NCBI GenBank assembly: GCA_018266685.1
Contig: JAFDZY010000146.1
Span: 1 to 38,221 of the forward strand
Length of the DNA stretch: 38,221 bases
From: Bacteroidota bacterium
GTDB lineage: Bacteria; Bacteroidota; Bacteroidia; Flavobacteriales_F; PHOS-HE28
Direction of reading: 5' to 3'
The notes under the pieces: model-generated
What the model was told of the DNA's origin: nothing
The model's database searches: none
Seen by the model: the letters and a program-made list of their open reading frames with translations, nothing else
Made by a program: the position numbers and the translations under genes
In this document: positions 35,867 through 38,221 of the stretch, piece after piece
Layout of the letters: each line of letters begins with the position of its first letter
Position numbering within the stretch: position 1 is the first letter of the stretch

Positions 35867-36423
35867 ACGTATCCCCCGTCGCATACCGCTACGCCCGCTC
35901 CCTGATGCAGCTTGCACAGGAGAAGGGGGAGGTGGAAGCCGTGCGCGAGGACATGCAGTTGGTGGCCTCCACCTGCGCAGTCAGCCGCCCGCTCCAGTTG
36001 ATGCTGGACAGCCCGGTGCTAAAGCCGGACCGCAAGCTCAAGGTGCTGGAGCGCGTATTTGGGGGGCAGATCGGCCACATTGCCGACCGTTTCATGGCGA
36101 TCTTGGTGCGCAAGGGCCGCGAAGGCCAATTGCCGGAGATCGCCGAAGGCTTTCAGAACGTGTACCGCGAGGCGCACGGCATTTTGATGGCCGAGGTGAA
36201 GAGCGCAGTACCCCTTTCCGTGGAGGGCCGGGCACAAGTGACGCAAATGGCGCAGGAACGGCACCCCGGCAAAACCATTGAGCTGCGCGAAACCGTTGAC
36301 CCCTCACTGATCGGCGGGCTGGTGCTGCGCATTGGCGACGAGCAGGTGGACGCCAGCGTAAGCCGCCGCCTGAGCGACCTGCGCCGCAAATTTTCAGAGA
36401 ATCCCTACATCCCCGAGATTTAA
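35863..36423 (+). CDS. atpH: F-type ATP synthase subunit delta
   Basis: The 186-residue OSCP/delta subunit links the F1 head to the peripheral stalk. The N-terminal helical domain (VAYRYARSLMQLAQEKG) and the C-terminal conserved stretch VDPSLIGGLVLRIGDEQVDASVSRRLSDLRR are clear. It overlaps atpF by 4 bp and is followed by atpA after 12 bp. Confidence 0.95.
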   Translation: MNVSPVAYRYARSLMQLAQEKGEVEAVREDMQLVASTCAVSRPLQLMLDSPVLKPDRKLKVLERVFGGQIGHIADRFMAILVRKGREGQLPEIAEGFQNVYREAHGILMAEVKSAVPLSVEGRAQVTQMAQERHPGKTIELRETVDPSLIGGLVLRIGDEQVDASVSRRLSDLRRKFSENPYIPEI

Positions 36424-36435
36424 AAAGAGCCTCCC

Positions 36436-38016
36436 ATGGCACAGATCAATCCCGCCGAAGTATCGGCGATCCTCAAGGAAGAACTCGCCGGCCTCCGCAC
36501 GGAGGCTGAGCTGGAGGAGGTCGGTACCGTGCTGCAGATCGGCGACGGCATTGCCCGCATCTACGGCCTGAACAGTGTGCAGAGCGGTGAGCTGGTGGAG
36601 TTCACCGGCGGGTTGCGCGGCATCGTGCTCAACCTGGAAGAGGACAATGTGGGCGTGGTGCTCTTGGGCCCCAGCGTGGGCGTAAAGGAGGGCGACACCG
36701 TGAAGCGCACCAAGCGCATTGCCAGCGTAAACGTGGGCGAGGGCATTGTGGGCCGCGTGGTGGACACCCTCGGCGAACCCATTGACGGCAAGGGCCCCAT
36801 CCAAGGCAAAACCTTCGAGATGCCCATTGAGCGTAAGGCCCCCGGCGTTATTTACCGCCAGCCGGTAAAAGAGCCACTGCAAACCGGCATCAAGGCCATC
36901 GACGCCATGATCCCCGTGGGCCGCGGCCAGCGCGAGCTGATCATTGGTGACCGCCAGACCGGCAAGAGCACGGTGGCCATCGACACCATCATCAACCAGA
37001 AGGAGTTCTTCGACGCGGGCAAGCCCGTGTACTGCATTTACGTGGCCATTGGCCAAAAGGGAAGCACCGTGGCCGGCACCGTGAAAGTGCTGGAGGAGGC
37101 CGGGGCCATGGCCTACACCACCGTGGTGGCCGCCAATGCCAGCGACCCCGCCCCGATGCAGTTCTATGCACCCTTTACCGGCGCGGCCATCGGCGAATAC
37201 TTCCGCGATACCGGCCGCCCTGCACTGATCGTGTATGACGACCTTTCCAAGCAGGCCGTGGCCTACCGTGAAGTGTCGCTGCTGCTGCGTCGCCCGCCGG
37301 GCCGCGAAGCCTACCCTGGCGATGTGTTCTACCTGCACAGCCGGTTGCTGGAGCGTGCGGCGAAGGTGATCGATGACGACACCATTGCCTCCAAGATGAA
37401 CGACCAGCCCGACAGCTTGAAGGGCCTGGTGAAGGGCGGCGGTTCGCTCACCGCGCTGCCGATCATTGAGACGCAGGCCGGCGACGTGTCCGCGTACATC
37501 CCCACCAACGTGATCTCCATCACCGACGGACAGATCTTCTTAGAGAGCAACTTGTTCCTGAGCGGCGTGCGGCCCGCCATCAACGTGGGCATCAGCGTGA
37601 GCCGCGTGGGCGGCAACGCACAGATCAAGTCCATGAAGAAAGTGGCTGGCACGCTGAAGCTGGACCAGGCTGCCTACCGCGAGCTGGAGGCCTTCAGCAA
37701 GTTCGGCTCCGACTTGGACGCCGCCACCAAAGCCGTGCTGGACAAGGGCGCGCGCAACGTGGAGATCCTGAAGCAAGGGCAGAACAGCCCGATGCCCGTG
37801 GAAGAGCAGGTGGCCATCATTTACCTCGGCTCCAAGGGCCTGTTGGCCAAGGTGCCGGTGGCCAAGGTGCGCCAGTTTGAGCAACAGTTCCTCACCATGA
37901 TGCGCAACAGCCAGAAGGATACGCTGGCAGCGCTGAAGCGCGGTGAGTTCAACGACCAGCTCACGGGCGTGCTGGAGAAAGTGGCTGCGGACCTTGCAAA
38001 GAACTTTGCTAATTGA
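36436..38016 (+). CDS. atpA: F-type ATP synthase subunit alpha
   Basis: The 526-residue protein is the non-catalytic nucleotide-binding subunit of F1. The P-loop [13 protein letters not shown] (about residue 171), the [18 protein letters not shown]alker B region, the [27 protein letters not shown] signature and [19 protein letters not shown] match the family throughout. Length is normal. Transcription presumably continues into atpG across a 74 bp gap that holds a hairpin and short repeats. Confidence 0.97.
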   Translation: MAQINPAEVSAILKEELAGLRTEAELEEVGTVLQIGDGIARIYGLNSVQSGELVEFTGGLRGIVLNLEEDNVGVVLLGPSVGVKEGDTVKRTKRIASVNVGEGIVGRVVDTLGEPIDGKGPIQGKTFEMPIERKAPGVIYRQPVKEPLQTGIKAIDAMIPVGRGQRELIIGDRQTGKSTVAIDTIINQKEFFDAGKPVYCIYVAIGQKGSTVAGTVKVLEEAGAMAYTTVVAANASDPAPMQFYAPFTGAAIGEYFRDTGRPALIVYDDLSKQAVAYREVSLLLRRPPGREAYPGDVFYLHSRLLERAAKVIDDDTIASKMNDQPDSLKGLVKGGGSLTALPIIETQAGDVSAYIPTNVISITDGQIFLESNLFLSGVRPAINVGISVSRVGGNAQIKSMKKVAGTLKLDQAAYRELEAFSKFGSDLDAATKAVLDKGARNVEILKQGQNSPMPVEEQVAIIYLGSKGLLAKVPVAKVRQFEQQFLTMMRNSQKDTLAALKRGEFNDQLTGVLEKVAADLAKNFAN

Positions 38017-38030
38017 GTTCCAAGTTGCCG

Positions 38031-38084
38031 GTTGTTAGTTGTCAGGGTACAACTGACGACTAACAACTGACAATCGACAACTGA
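38031..38084. repeat. Hairpin plus ACTGACAA-type short repeats between atpA and atpG
   Basis: GTTGTTAGTTGTCAG (38031-38045) and CTGACGACTAACAAC (38053-38067) pair over 15 bp with one G-U wobble around a 7 nt loop. The right arm continues into further ACAACTGA and GACAACTGA units up to about 38084. Similar simple repeats occur dispersed in Bacteroidota intergenic DNA, as far as I recall. Confidence 0.65.
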
Positions 38085-38090
38085 ACCCCC

Positions 38091-38221
38091 ATGGCCAGCC
38101 TGAAGGAAGTACGCAACCGGATCGTCTCGGTGAACAGCACCAAGCAGATCACCGCCGCCATGAAAATGGTGAGCGCAGCGAAGTTGCGCCGTGCCCAGGA
38201 CGCCATCGTCCGCATGCGGCC
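38091..38221 (+). CDS. atpG: F-type ATP synthase subunit gamma (N-terminal part, cut by window edge)
   Basis: The visible 43 codons begin [36 protein letters not shown], the strongly conserved N-terminal helix of the central rotor subunit. The gene continues beyond the right edge. The start codon lies 74 bp after atpA. Confidence 0.95.
   Translation, partial: MASLKEVRNRIVSVNSTKQITAAMKMVSAAKLRRAQDAIVRMR

Overview
The window is about 38 kb of GC-rich, gene-dense chromosome from a member of the Bacteroidota, most likely a high-GC flavobacterium-like lineage. The assignment rests on several signals: a PorW/SprE-type lipoprotein of the type IX secretion system, a DUF4175 giant protein, a bactofilin followed by AtpZ and an F-type ATP synthase operon, a Bacteroidota-style atpB with an N-terminal signal peptide, and exact copies of the Bacteroidota -7 promoter element TAnnTTTG in front of five genes. 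No rRNA, tRNA, CRISPR array, phage or transposase gene was seen.

Left part (1-12.6 kb). A multi-PAS histidine kinase (cut by the left edge) follows a secreted YwqK/MORN_2-repeat protein, both on the minus strand. Divergent to them are rpiB and a secreted M28 metallopeptidase. Next come a minus-strand thioredoxin-like lipoprotein, an ALDH7-type aldehyde dehydrogenase, a zinc-ribbon SAM methyltransferase and mnmG. Two perfect CACGTG-centred parS-like 16-mers flank or lie inside mnmG, and a third sits just upstream of its start, so this locus looks like a ParB-binding centromere region.

Middle (12.6-24.8 kb). After a gene-free gap of about 530 bp comes a plus-strand regulatory block: a single-domain receiver, an NtrC-type sigma-54 activator and a CHASE3 histidine kinase, followed by a cupin_8/JmjC-like protein. 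DUF4175, an RsbW-like ATPase and ybeY then form a tight operon. It meets a minus-strand polysaccharide flippase head-on, with an 8 bp overlap. An enoyl-CoA hydratase gene follows, with a 19 bp perfect hairpin downstream of it and a palindromic MITE/REP-like element upstream.

Right part (24.8-38.2 kb). A very large NtrY-like kinase diverges from an aminopeptidase P gene. PorW/SprE, bactofilin, a small membrane protein, AtpZ and atpBEFHAG (atpG cut by the right edge) then run co-directionally. The window therefore mixes housekeeping (RpiB, MnmG, YbeY, ATP synthase), envelope and secretion functions (PorW, bactofilin, flippase, M28 peptidase) and four histidine kinase or HATPase proteins. No wholly unknown multi-gene system is evident. 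The most unusual features are the parS cluster, the palindromic repeats, the possibly leaderless promoter pair and the separated ybeY/mnmG neighbourhood.
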